From Acephala macrosclerotiorum (lineage: Eukaryota > Ascomycota > Leotiomycetes > Helotiales > Mollisiaceae), in assembly GCA_014904845.1 (NCBI GenBank), contig MU119453.1, positions 17,215-81,214 of the forward strand: a stretch of DNA of 64,000 bases, given 5' to 3'. A program made the translations under genes and the position numbers. The notes under the pieces are model-generated. The model did no database searches, had not been told where the DNA came from, and was given only the letters and a program-made list of their open reading frames with translations. Positions 1-13,648 of the stretch are shown one piece after another (positions within the stretch are counted from its first letter, which is position 1; each line of letters starts with the position of its first letter).

Positions 1-535
1 GCTTCGACCCTCGAATTCTGCACGAATACCTCGTGTTCGAATATAGGACATTATTGATTCTCCTGCATCTATCCGCAGATAAGCTGACGAAACCCGGTCG
101 AGGACCTGGCTCTAGATGGAATTGTGCGGATGGTTATGCAGGCGAGCTGTGATGTTTGTGTGACGAGTTGTCAAGAATAACTCCCGATAGGGGTTTGCGC
201 GAATGAGAGGGAGGCGGCTGATGCAGACCAGGGGAACAAACTTCGGAGAATTTGGTTGGCTTGAGGACCTGGACGCCACACCCGGCAGATCTCGTATTAC
301 GCGATGCTGGTGGGATGGTGAAAAAAATGATATGGACGACTTTCTGAATGTGCGGATGGAAGATGGTAACGCGAAGAGAAGAGATAGTGAGAGAGTTATG
401 TACTTTTAGGGTTCAAATATATACAATGAAAGTGAAAGTCCTCGGTATGTATACTCACTTACCACTTTTCAGCCGTTCAGCCTAGGCTTCCCCTCCACAT
501 AGCCATCTTCTAACCACCTCTTCAACCGTGGGGGC
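1..535. other. Intergenic, no supported gene
   Basis: This stretch lies downstream of the xylanase gene. Only one short open frame on the + strand is present (about 203-409), with low-complexity composition and no recognisable domain. I see no RNA gene or repeat here. Confidence 0.5.
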
Positions 536-2769
<2,234 letters not shown>

Positions 2770-3795
2770 TTACCTTTCGAGGATTTTAAGGCTATGTCTC
2801 TGACTTTTGATCGCATACCTGCGCCAGGCCGTCCACGGCGACACGATGCCATCGATTCGCGACTGATATAGAGCGGAACATCTTCCGCTCCGCGCTCAAT
2901 GTACGGCAAACAGCAGAACCCCAAAGCCAGTTTCGAATGCCCACCGAAAGTGTGAACTTTTGTCATTCCATACTCCTGCGTATCATACCAGGATGTTGAT
3001 GCACATCCATTGGCCACGCTTATCACGCCCCAAGTCCCCTCCGACGATAGGTTCACGTTGTAGGGCCAGAAATCTTTCTGCTTCCGGATTACAAAGTTCG
3101 AAGTAGCCAGTCCGATGGTATGTTCCTGGCAGTACTGTCTCGAGGACTAAGCCGAAGATCTTTTTTGATACGTCCGAATCGAGTGCTCTGAATATTCGGT
3201 GTATATGTCTTGACAAATTTTCCGCCATTGTTTTGCTAGGGCCCAATTCTCCTCGTATTCAGTTGCACGGACTTCCCAAGGTCTCTGCTTACTACGTATA
3301 GTCAGTCTGGTAGACTTCTTGGGTATGAAAGCTATAGATAAGCATACGTGTGGGATAAGTTTCAACCGTAGTAGTCCAGGAGCATTTCAATTGACCCTGG
3401 AGCTCTTCGTCTTTGGAATAGTACCGAACATCGATGTGATAGAGCCATTAGATCATAGCAAGAACTAAGTCAACGGTGACTAAGGCTTCGAAATGGGGCC
3501 GCTTTTGCAGCAGTTCCTGGATGGTATCATCATTCAACCTACGCAGCAACAGAGCGTAAACGGGACATCCTTCCAGAGCTGAACCCTGCAGGCCCACGAT
3601 ATTGTGATATGTATGTCTAAGCTCATGATGTGACCAACCGCCTTGCTCGCACCAATTGTAGAATATAGCCTTGCATTCGGAGTAGAAAGGTTGTGAAGGA
3701 TCGTCTTCGTTTCGCGTTTCTGCTGCCGTGCCAGTCGCCTTCAAAGCTTCTCTTCGTGCCTCCAAATCTCGAATTTTCGCATCCAGAGCTTCCAT
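2770..3795 (-). pseudogene. Hypothetical gene broken by six in-frame stops
   Basis: A single minus-strand frame of 342 codons runs from the ATG at 3795 to a TAA at 2770. It is interrupted by six stops: TAA after LVLAMI, then TAG-TAA after QTDYT, TGA after GSPCN, TGA after INILV and TGA after LLFAVH. Between the stops the frame looks coding. It starts with a charged, possibly coiled-coil segment (MEALDAKIRDLEARREALK) and continues with RIFRALDSDVSKKIFGLV and FELCNPEAERFLALQ. Every stop is one C-to-T step from CAA, CAG or CGA. No intron that I could place removes them while keeping frame. I do not recognise the family. An alternative is several small exons with introns I failed to see. Confidence 0.5.
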
Positions 3796-4489
3796 TCGAG
3801 AAGCAGTTTAGCCATCCTCGAACCTCTTATCAGCACGCTGAGACCGTCTATCTTTTATGACTTCCATACATATTGAAACGAATTCAACCCAGGCCTTATT
3901 CTTCCTGCCAGGAAGCCAACTTGCTCCGAGTGGGAACAGATCGATTTGCAGTTGAAGATGACTGCTACCGGCCAGGAAGACGGAGTGTAGAACAAAGGTA
4001 GGAGAGCATTCTCACCGGGCTGTATCGGAAGTGAGGTTGATGGTGCAACCTGGACATTTTGGGCTAACAAGACTAGGTCCTTGATATGCAATGGCTGTCG
4101 GTATAGTGATCGCCTAGCGAATGCCCATCACATATACTCTGTTGCGTTCGCACATTCGCAATTTCTCTTGGTGAGTCTTTGGTTGCAAAGAAAAGCTGAG
4201 GATCGAGAAGTTGGAAGAAGGTTAATGTTAAGCCTCAGGCATTACAAGGCATCACTTTTCTTCAAAGGCAGGTAACTTATACATTCTCGATTCCCGAACA
4301 ACATCAATTTACAATGGGCTGAATAAATCATTCAAGCTTACAAACGACGAGCCGTGTCCGGCACGCCTTTTGCTAATCTCATGTTCGACTTTTGTTTCGA
4401 GGGAAAGAATTGTCCTTCCCATTATATTACTTGTTATATTATCGCTCGAAATGTTTAAAAATAGCGGGGATTGTATAGCTTTTGCTGGG

Positions 4490-4596
4490 GCTGGGATTAA
4501 AACAAAATAATAAAAAATAATTTCGATTTATAAATTTATTATATCAAAGTTAAATACTTTTTAAAAAAAAAAATTTATAAAAATTTAATAAATTTA

Positions 4597-4678
<82 letters not shown>

Positions 4679-4860
4679 TATTATTATTTATTAATTTAAT
4701 TTATTACGTTAATATATATATAATAAATTTAATTTTATATTAAAAAAAAAATCGAAAGTTATTATTAATAAAAAAAAAAATTAACAAGTAGCTAAAAAGA
4801 AAAGTAAAAAATTTATCGTTAAAAAGTTAATAATAAATAATACAAATATTAATTAAATAG
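4490..4860. repeat. AT-rich low-complexity segment with (ATT)n microsatellite
   Basis: The composition falls to almost pure A/T. From about 4600 to 4680 there is a near-perfect ATT trinucleotide run, followed by ATTATTTA variants and poly-A runs. The flanks at 4430 and 4900 return to ordinary composition. This is either a small RIP-like island or a simple-repeat expansion. No gene is seen between 3796 and 5637. Confidence 0.8.
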
Positions 4861-5637
4861 TCGAAGAAAGGATCCGTACAATTACCAACTATAGTTTGCT
4901 AAGTAATTACAAATTCAAATCATATTAGTACTTTCTTTGAAACCTTATTTTTTTGTATCCTTATAATTTAATAAACCCTTTTTCTTATTCAAGAGTTATC
5001 GATTCAACCGATCGCAGAAAAGGTAAAAACAGCCTTACAAAGTGTTTTCGATATTAGTTGCATAGAAACTTTTTTTTTTTCAAGCAAATTAATACCTTCT
5101 GCGTCTACCCGAAGACTTAACAGAGGCCTCAGTACCGTTATTACTCCTTGCCACCTTCCGTCGTCATAGCGTGGATCTGTTTCCGCCTAAAAGAATGACA
5201 GTCCACCAAAATCCAAAACCACTTAACCACTTGGATAATCCATCCAACATCAATTCCAGCGGACCGAATCTATTAGAACGTTGTTTCTCCAGAGTCCACT
5301 TTATTCGCCATTTCGTTGCACCATTTAAGCTTGATATTCCTTAGATAACCATCATCTATTAAAAGAGGCTGTTCCCCTCTGAAGTCGTTCCATGGGATTG
5401 CAATGCTTCCTCGAAAAATTCCGGCTTGCGGAATGCCTACGAGTAGAACACAGGGCTTTGATAGCCGTGAGATTGCAGTATAAAAGAACAGATCTCTGTG
5501 GAATGCTCCTGCTGATGCAAAAGGGTGAAGATGATAAAGAGGAAGTATAAAAGAAAAGAATAAGGAAGCGTTCTTGTTCGCCATTCTCATAGACCAAGCT
5601 GTCACGATAATGATTCCTCTTCCCTTTGGTTCCATTC

Positions 5638-7604
5638 TTAGAGGTCTCTGTCTTCAGTCTCTCCTTTTCCAACTGTAATATCCAGGTTCTGGATTTCTTT
5701 CGATTTCCCCTTATTCTCCTTGATGTCTTCTGCGATATTCTCCGCTGAAGCCTTCTCTCCTGGTATCCCTTCGATTTCCGTTCGTTCAAGGGTAATTATT
5801 ACTTTCTCGTTCTCTGTGCGAGAGAAGAACACCCGTGATTCCCCTAACGTAACAGCGATTTGGAATGGCCTTTCTAGGGGCGTTCCTCGTTGTTCTTCAC
5901 CAAAAGGGAGCAAGATAAATGCTGGGCCGAATATCAATCCCCCGACAACTTCCCAAGTGCCGACGGCTCTCCAAAAATCCAATAAAGTCACTCGGCGATA
6001 GGCATGCTCTGGGCCTTCCTTAGTAAACCCCATACTTGGCTTGTCTGCTCCCGGATCCTTCTTTCCACTAATAATCAATTCCGTCATCTCTAAATAGCGC
6101 CAAGACGCGGACACCATGCCTTAAGGTTCTGCGCACTACTAAGCATAGCAGCGATACCGGAAGCTGTCGAAGCCAGCAGCGCGAGAGAACCTAATTGAGT
6201 ACTTGTCGCGTCCGTCAACTGGCTTGTTGTCCAGGTCGAGAAGCCTGTCACTACTGAAATGCCAAGGAGAATCGAGGCATTAAAAATGATTCGCTCCATA
6301 GCAACCTCGGTCGCCTTCTCGGCACTTTTGATCTCGACTTCTTGCAATTCTACCAAGCCTTTGGGGGCCTGGTCTACTCCACCCTCAGATGATAGTGCTA
6401 ATAAAACATGCTCGCCATACCTGAGGAGTTTATTGTCTTGAAATGTTGCATAGTCTTTGGTGTGGCCTAAGCGATATGTCGGTACTAGACGAGTAGATCC
6501 GAAAATAAAGCTCTCGTAGACCGCCAATTGGCACCATGCCTTGTATTCCCAGGTCATGGATTTTATATCCATGGTTTTAACTTCATCCACCATCTTAACT
6601 GCAAAATTCGCGTTGCTTAGCAATGTCCAGCAACCGTTCAACCCCAAGTTGGTATACGTCCGACAAAAGCACACCCATGTGTAAACAAAATGAAGCATAA
6701 AAGCCAAAGCGTAAACTAGAATCAACACTAGTCGGGGATACCTGTCTGGGTTCCCAGCGCCAGCAGCGAACCCGTTGTATATTGCAGTGCCGACAACCAT
6801 AATAAACACAAGCCACAGACTCATCCATTCCCAAATAGCGAGCAGAACTAAATTCTTGACTGTGACGGACTTATTTCTCAGCCATAAAAGTCTGGTCGGA
6901 GGGTCCCCCGGTGCCTGATTCTGGAGATTGCAATGCTTAACGCATTTGGCTAGGAAAGTTTGCGAGGGTGAATGCACCACAGACTTATTGAATATATATC
7001 TGATACTACTCCGGAGCGCAGAACGGGGTCTATTGTACTCGGGGCCAATCATTAGCTCGTCAATGTTGGCAATGTCCAATAAGGCATCTTCCTTTTGGAC
7101 ATCATTCCAGCCAATGTATAGTAGTCGGTCAGCTTCCTGGCTTTCGTTCTTAGGTGAGTTGAGCCAGGGGAAGTTCCACGGCAAAGGAAAAGGAAGTTTC
7201 TTTTCGTTTTGCTCCCACTCCTCAACGTCAGCCACAGCGGCCAACGGCCAAACCTCTTCTAAAAGAGCTTGAGTGTTTGATTGTATGACTGCTGAAGGTA
7301 ATTTGCAATAATTTCCTAAAGGCGTTGCATGCCTAATCACGAGGTAATAAGTTCCAGCCATTAAGAAAAGAGCAGTAGCTGTGAGTCCGGTATTAACCCC
7401 CCTAATATACGCCGGATATCGAGGTGTTGCATTTGACCCAGACGTGCTGTTCACAACGGAAGTGACGGTGATAGTATTATCGTCCCCGAGTGAGTGACCC
7501 CAGCCGTCCGCAATGGCGGCGAGGCCAGAGATTGGCATCGACATGATTGACCTGGCATAGATAGCCAAGATGACTTCTAGCCATGGTATCAAATAGCAAT
7601 ACAT
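5638..7604 (-). CDS. Polytopic membrane protein, frame break near the C-terminus
   Basis: The first frame (7604-6090) encodes 504 residues. Hydrophobic segments lie near residues 1-15, 70-92, 255-290, 300-322, 430-450 and 470-490, for example LVLILVYALAFMLHFVYTWVCF. An NST/NAT-rich early loop may be glycosylated. The frame ends at LKAWCPRLGAI. A second frame starts 28 bases inside it (6117) and runs to 5638 with a basic-to-acidic tail (SASWRYLEMTELIISGKK ... VTLLDFWRAVGTWEVVGGLIFGP). That part looks like a natural C-terminal continuation. The two frames are related by a -1 (or +2) shift around 6110-6120. I see no intron that bridges them. It is either a frameshift mutation, an assembly error or two overlapping genes. 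The family is not recognised and no function is assigned. Confidence 0.6.
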
Positions 7605-8725
7605 CGTGCCTTTCTAGTCAGAGCGAGTTGAGCAGGCCGGTTGGTAAAGATCAGATGACCATTAGGTGTCCGGTTGAGCGGCGTGGCACAGCTTTCTATC
7701 TGCGGTCCTAGTTAGCACTTGTATGGTAGAGGGTCATTGAAAGACTCCTTGAAGCAAAATGGATTGTACATACTCTGGCTTGATGTGAAAGGAGACTTAG
7801 TGATGCGCCAGACGACAAGATTCGGATGTAAGAAATAGAGAGAAAACACTTGTCGCGAACAACTACCCTATCTTGAAGCGGGGTACGAAGCCGGTGGCTT
7901 TTCTCCTGTTTAGTAATGACAATTATTGGCAAATAATATTCTTGCGCGATACATGACCGATATATTGCGATTGGTCGTAGGCGCGGTGGCTTAGCGCGCA
8001 GCCTCCCTTCCACCACCACGACTTGCATCCAGGTTTTTAGGATATGCGAGAAAAAGAAAGTTATATCTAATGAAAGTAATAGGAAGGCATCTAAACTAGC
8101 TCGGTTGCTTTTATATGTATTAAGAATCTATAAAAAGCTACGGAGGGGAAAATGTTTTGATTAGCTCCGTCGTGCCTGTTTAGGGTCCGTAGGGTTACAC
8201 AAGCCGCCCCCGGTCCAATGGCGATAGTTACTTCATAGGAGAGAAGCAAATATTAACTCAAAGTGGCATATATGCCACGCAAAGGCTTATCTGCTCCACA
8301 CCTAGGCCGAGAGCACATGGCACATGTTTCTCAATGAGAAGACGCGGCACCAATAAAGCACTGTACTTCCGCACATGCTAGATTGATAAACTGCATGTCA
8401 ATTCTGCAGAAAAGATAGGAGAAAAGATAAGGAACCTTGCGCAAAACAGGACGCTTAGACGATAGTTTGAGTTGCCTGCAGCAACGAGGCTGAACTTGGT
8501 CTTACAAATCAGTTCACAATAGCAGGGCCTACCTAAGGCGTGGGCTTGAATTGTGTCAACATCTGACCAATTCTGTGGGTAATATTATGGAGTGCCTATG
8601 TTATTTATCAGATGAATCACATTGGAGTTCTATCGTCGCAATCTTTACACACCTGCCCCAGTTACTTCACACACAACCACCTTACTATTACAAACTCACA
8701 ATCATCACTTCACCTCTTTCCCACC
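7605..8725. other. Intergenic, no supported gene
   Basis: This is the upstream region of the membrane-protein gene. Open frames on either strand are short and without domain signal. I looked for a tRNA around 7960-8035, where a GC-rich stretch resembles a Pol III box, but found no cloverleaf. Confidence 0.4.
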
Positions 8726-9090
8726 ATGGATCCCAACGAGGCTTGAAAGCAATTCAACAATGCGATTATAAGCTTTGGGTCTGCCGGGATCGGATAGATA
8801 GTTGACACCGCCAATTCCTCTAAACGGAAGCATGAACAAAACCAGAGGGAGAAGGAGGCGAAAGAGAGGGAGGCCCGAGAGAAGGAAGCTGTTCGTGGCC
8901 CTTTAACACTCCGAACTTATCATAATGTGAAATGCTGACGGCTATCAATAACAGAAGGACGGCAGAAGTTCCTAAATATCAACGACTTAAAATGCCTCTT
9001 TGCTACTTTCAAAGCTCAAGGCAATTTTGTTTCATATATCGAACCAATTATTACCGCCCTAGTTCGCGGATTAAAAACGGCCCGAGTTTG
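8726..9090 (+). pseudogene. Truncated gene fragment with early stops, cut by AT-rich DNA
   Basis: An ATG at 8726 begins MDPNEA, then TGA, then KQFNNAIISFGSAGIG, then TAG, then a charged helix-like stretch rich in EKEAKEREAREKEA. After a possible small intron near 8930-8955 the reading continues as EGRQKFLNINDLKCLFATFK and GNFVSYIEPIITALVRGLK. It then runs straight into the A/T island at 9090. The two early stops are each one C-to-T step from CGA or CAG. The style is that of a small fungal hypothetical protein. I cannot name it. The 3' end seems to be lost. Confidence 0.4.
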
Positions 9091-9297
9091 TAAAAATTTT
9101 ATATATTAATTTTTTTTTATTTAAATTTTTTTTATATAAATAAATAAAATAATATTAATTATTTATAAGTTAATAATCGAATATTATTTTATATTTAAAT
9201 TTTTTTTAATTATAATTTGATTTAATTTTAATTTTATTTGATCAAAATTTCGTTGAAATGTATAATTTTAAAATTAAAAATATATTTAATTTTAATT
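9085..9297 (+). repeat. Small AT-rich hypermutated island
   Basis: About 210 bases of almost pure A/T sit between ordinary-composition flanks. The few C on the + strand are mainly in CpG (TCG, TTCG), while several G outside CpG remain (AAGT, TTGA, AATG). This matches in miniature the large block at the right end of the window. It abuts a truncated gene fragment on its left. Confidence 0.6.
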
Positions 9298-9673
9298 TCC
9301 TATACGTGATTCGTGCGTGAGCCTGGTACAGAGCTATTTCGTTATTAGCCGACGTCAGATTTCAGATGGGTACAGAGGTCTACTAAGCCAATCATATGAA
9401 CCTCCTCGTAATCAGCGATTGCACCTGCCTATTATATCTGCACCGAACTCTCTTAGTATATCTCCAATGAGCAAAGAATATACCCCAGACTCTTGGCCAA
9501 TAAAACTTTCCTCCTGATTATAGTCCTCAAGCGAGTATAAGGAGAGGACGACGAGAATCGATCATACTAAGGATGTTCCAAATCCCGATTTTGCCAATTC
9601 TTAAATGAAGCTCAGTATGATTTCCACAATCCATGCGTAAGATCTTACATTCTGACAGGTCTAGATTCCTTTC

Positions 9674-11287
9674 TTTGGTATTATTACAATCACCTACAAT
9701 CTATTCTTCCACCAACTGCGCCATTATATTGGACCAGTTCTGGTACGAGCATCGCAGTGGACTTGGGCCTATTATAGCTTTAAGGCTTACGTCGCTCGAG
9801 CTCATAATAAGTATGACGACGTTGTAAGAATTGCTCTAGATGAACTTTCATACGTTTCAACTCAAACTGTAAGTCTTCACCCCGTCGCATACGGGACAAA
9901 ATGCTAACCTCCCCATTCACAGTGGACAGGTAGGTTGCTCCTTTCAAAACTATTGGGTGAACTAAAAGTTGTCAGATATCTATGGACACAAGAATGCCAA
10001 CGGGCAAGGAAACTTGCCCAGAGAAAATCTTGGAAGAGTATCGCCGACGGGATCGACTAGACTTGTATCCTCGGTGACCTAGCCTTCGGAGAATCTTTCC
10101 AAGGCTTGAGCTCCGATACTCTCCATGTGCGTCCCCCTACTTTTAGATGCTATTTCGCTAATGTCCTCTTTCCTAGTCATGGATCACGACTGCTTCAAAG
10201 GGCGTCAGAGCGAATGTATACACTTCAATCGCCCAATACTTCCCATGACCACTGAACAAGCTTGTTCTGCGCTTGGCCCCACAGAATCTCTTCAAGGCCC
10301 GCAAAGAACAGTTTATGTTTGGATATGTGAAGGCGAGGGAGCGTCTAATGCGGGGTATCACTGATCGCCCGGATTTTATGAGCTATATCCTAAAACACAA
10401 TGATGACAAAGGGTACAGTATACTTACTTGTCATATGTCTCAGCACCAGCTTACCTTCTTAGAATGGCCCAAGGGGAGATTGAGATGAACGCCGTTCTTC
10501 TTATCGGAGCAGGAAGCGAAACGAGTACTTCCCTACCATGCTATCGCATTTCACACACTCCAACTGATAAACACCAGCCGCGACCTTCCTATCCGGCATA
10601 ACCTACCACCTCCTCCTCAATCCCCACATTCTCATAAAACTCACCACCCTAATCCGCACCACCTTCCCCACCTCATCCTCAATTACCATTCGATCCGCCT
10701 CGACCCTCCCCTACCTACCCGCTTGCATCGAAGAAGGACTTCGTCTCTACCCTCCCCTCCCTGCCGGTATGCCCCACCACACAAATCCAGGCGGTAACGC
10801 CATCTGCGGGGAATTCGTTCCTGGAAATACGGTTGTTTCTGTGCATCACTGGCCTGCGAATATTTCGGAGAGAAACTTTAAAGATGCGAAAAAATTTGTT
10901 CCTGAGAGGTGGTTGAGGGATGAGGAGAGGCCGAAACGGTATGCGGATGATAAGAGGGGGGCTTGTCAGGCATTTAGTATGGGGCCAAGGAATTGTTTGG
11001 GGAGGAAGTGAGTATTACTGAATGCATGATGCAGGTTCAGAACACTGGAAGCTGATATTTTGGGAAAAGTCTTGCGTATGCAGAGATGCGTCTTATCTTG
11101 GCGAAGATGTTGTGGAATTTTGATTTGGAGCTACAGGATGATATCTTGGATTGGTCAAATCAGAAGGTAAAACGCGTTGAATGCGATTATGAAGCAATAG
11201 TTTGCTGATAAATGAATGATATAGGTGTGGTTGCTCTGGGAGAAAGGACCGTTGCATGTCAAGCTCATTCCTCGAAACTTTGCATGA
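9674..11287 (+). pseudogene. Cytochrome P450 monooxygenase pseudogene, internal deletion
   Basis: The N-terminal part reads YNLFFHQLRHYIGPVLVRA ... YDDVVRIALDELSYVSTQT, then a seven-base exon, then DIYGHKNANGQGNLPRE. This is the usual start of fungal isotrichodermin-hydroxylase-like P450s. After NLPRE about 90 expected residues are missing. KILEEYRRRDRLDL follows, and a frame change leads into ILGDLAFGESFQGL. The 3' half is well kept: LIGAGSETTATFLSG across an intron starting near 10525, EEGLRLYPPLPAGMP, the PERW motif, the heme loop FSMGPRNCLGR with its Cys, and [13 protein letters not shown] to the stop at 11287. In-frame stops lie upstream of 9674 and no start codon was found. Retained introns show it is not a processed copy. 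It is probably non-functional. Confidence 0.8.
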
Positions 11288-11599
11288 TGACAAGATAAGC
11301 TGGCTCTCGTATAGTATCTTGCACAGGACAAGGAGACATCTGAAAACGCGCTCCTGGATTTGCTAGGCAGCAGGATGAGAGGTTGGTGGGAGGAGGGCTT
11401 TGCTTGGAAGAATCGTGTAGGCATTCAAGCAACGTCCACACTTCTGCTGAAAATTGAGAACGAATACATACATAGGTTGAGCTATGAACTACTGGTGTTT
11501 AATTTCCGGGTTATACAGCGTAAGTGTCAGCATGTTCAGAATTCGGAATCCTCCAAAGTGAGGCACGCTCTGCTTGACTCTTGCGCTTCATCCTCATGC

Positions 11600-12852
11600 T
11601 CAGCAGACATCTTCGATCTCCTGCTTCACTCCATCATGAGATCCGAGATCAAGCTTCAATGTTCTTCCAAATAGCTCAAGCAGGATTTCAAAGCAGATCT
11701 TCGAGATTGCGGGGTCGTAGCGGCCTTTCGAAAGCTCGTCTCGAATGAAAGCGTCTACACCAGCAAGTCATTACCCCATCACCAACCGCAAAGCTGGAAC
11801 GATCACTCACGTTGTGCCCAAGCCGGCTCATACCAGGAAAATACCAACCCCTTATCTCTCAAAGTCTTCCTAATCAAGTCCCGTCCCTCAGGTGGGACAT
11901 GGTTGTCCAAAGTTCCATGGATCATAGCCAACTCCGCCTTGATCTCTCCGCAGCGTGCCAAGCTATCGTCCTTCTTGCCGAGACCCAGAGTTGCGCTGTG
12001 AAGATCGGTAGCGAAGTACGTCACGGCAGCAGAGACACGAGGATCGAGTGCACATCTGAAAGCAAGATGTCCGCCAAGACACATGCCTGTTGCACCGATG
12101 CGGCCATTGCAGGTCTTGAGAGCGAGGAGTGCGTCTATTGAGAGGGTGGCATCTTCATCATAGCCTGCGAGAGTCTAAGATGTTCAATCAGAGATGTCTG
12201 AAAGACGAGATTACGGAAGCGCTGTACCTTCTTGATCTTCCACTCGTTTCCTGCATCGGTACCAGGTCCATCATAGGCTAGAGGTTCTGGACCTGTGAAC
12301 TCATGATACGATGACGGTGCTGCAACAATATATCCTTGTCCAGCAATTTGTCGAGCAAATCTGGCAACAGGCCCAGTCACTAAGTATGGCGTATCAGCTG
12401 GAGTGAACTGCTCAACGTACGTGATCGAAGTGAAAACAGAAAGGGACCTCGAAGCCCTCGCATGACGACTTCGATAGTCGTCAGACTTGATTGAAGCATC
12501 GGACTGTCTTTTGCATGATACGAGTAGAAGCTGTGCTCCTCTGTCAAGAGCCGACCAGATCCAGAAAGCGGGATGGTGATGAACGGTTCGTGGATACTAT
12601 GACCTACCTTGATAGATCTCGCTGAACAAGACTATACCCGGAAATCGTCTATAAACATTTCAGTGCCGTAAGTTGGACTGGTAGCTCAACCTACGCGTTA
12701 GGGTAGTTGGGAATTGTGGGATGGAAGAGAAAAATTCCTATTGCCATGAATTAGTTCATTTCTGATGAATCTTGGGAACTTATAATACTCATGGAACCAG
12801 CCTTCCCGTTAGCCTTGGTAGCAACATCTAGGTGAGTTTCCTTGATCAGCAT
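11600..12852 (-). CDS. Dienelactone hydrolase family protein (alpha/beta hydrolase)
   Basis: The start at 12852 gives MLIKETHLDVATKANGKAG. Short exons follow: IFLFHPTIPNYPNA, FPGIVLFSEIYQ, VARFARQIAGQGYIVAAPSSYHEFTGPEPLAYDG, then IGATGMCLGGHLAFRCALDPR and HGTLDNHVPPEGRDLIR. The last exon reads AFIRDELSKGRYDPAISK and ends at 11600. The GMCLGG elbow carries the Cys nucleophile typical of dienelactone hydrolases rather than Ser. D in GTLDNHVP fits the acid, and the His should lie near the penultimate exon end (EPAWAQH/AF). Family members open lactone rings, but the substrate here is unknown. It is convergent with the P450 remnant. At least five exons are needed and exact small-exon borders were not all verified. 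Confidence 0.82.
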
Positions 12853-13648
12853 CTTGAAGGCTTATTGTTGTTGTTGATTGTGTCGATGCTGCGATGGTGA
12901 TGGTGGGGTTTGGAGGGGCAGCTTATTAAGGAGGTGCTAGTTCGGATAGGGAATAGCGCGTCCTGCTTCAATATCTTCATTTTCCGACCCCAAGTCTTGA
13001 GCATCACAATCCCGGTGTCGATGAAAACTAGCAATTTCAAGCACCAATCACGATGCTCCTCTCGTGCTCAGATACGCTCGCCCCAGGTACCCTCCGCCTT
13101 CGGTGAGCCGATGCGAAGATGAGTGTCCGACTCGAGCTCAGCGTGCGAGGGAGATCTTGAACTCCATCCCAAGGATGGAGTTCTGTATATAAGAAATGGC
13201 CCCGGCCCGAAGTGGAAACTCGTATTAAAAGCTTGTCTCGTGGACATTGCGATAACACATTTCCTTGTGGCTTACCTGGTCAGGATGTATGGCTGTCGTG
13301 TCAGCCCTACCGAATTCGTCCAACTTTCTGGCCCCCACCACCTTTATTGACAACTCGACACCCACCCATGTCTGTATCTTTTGGGCCATATCCCATATTT
13401 CCACCCCAGTCGGGTACACCTCGTCCTGGCTAGGGGCGGCGCTGTGCTTCCAGAAAGCGTTAGAAATTAGTATCTAGCTGCACACTCAGAGCAAAACACC
13501 TCAAGGAGGGCGTAAAGTGGCGCTACTATGAGATTCAAAAGAGCGGCCCTCGCGCATCCTGTTTTCTGATATTTCTTGCTTCTCGTTCTGCTTTTCAGTG
13601 TCGCGTTTTGTCCTTGTGTTCTTTTCTGTCACGATATCTTTTGCAGGT
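12853..13648. other. Divergent intergenic region, no supported gene
   Basis: This is the shared upstream region of the DLH-like gene (-) and the membrane-protein gene (+). Several overlapping short frames exist on both strands but none has domain signal. It ends with a CT-rich, intron-like TTTTGCAG just before the ATG at 13649, which could be a 5'-UTR intron acceptor. Confidence 0.4.

Noticed and set aside
4600..4690. CRISPR-like or telomere-like array
   Set aside because: It is a plain ATT microsatellite without spacers or a telomere unit.
6090..6125. Programmed Ty-type +1 frameshift at CTTAAGG
   Set aside because: The frame change is -1 (or +2), not +1, and the Ty1 heptamer CTTAGGC is absent.
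7960..8035. Possible tRNA (Pol III A-box-like, GC-rich)
   Set aside because: No T-loop at proper spacing and no closing acceptor stem could be paired by hand.
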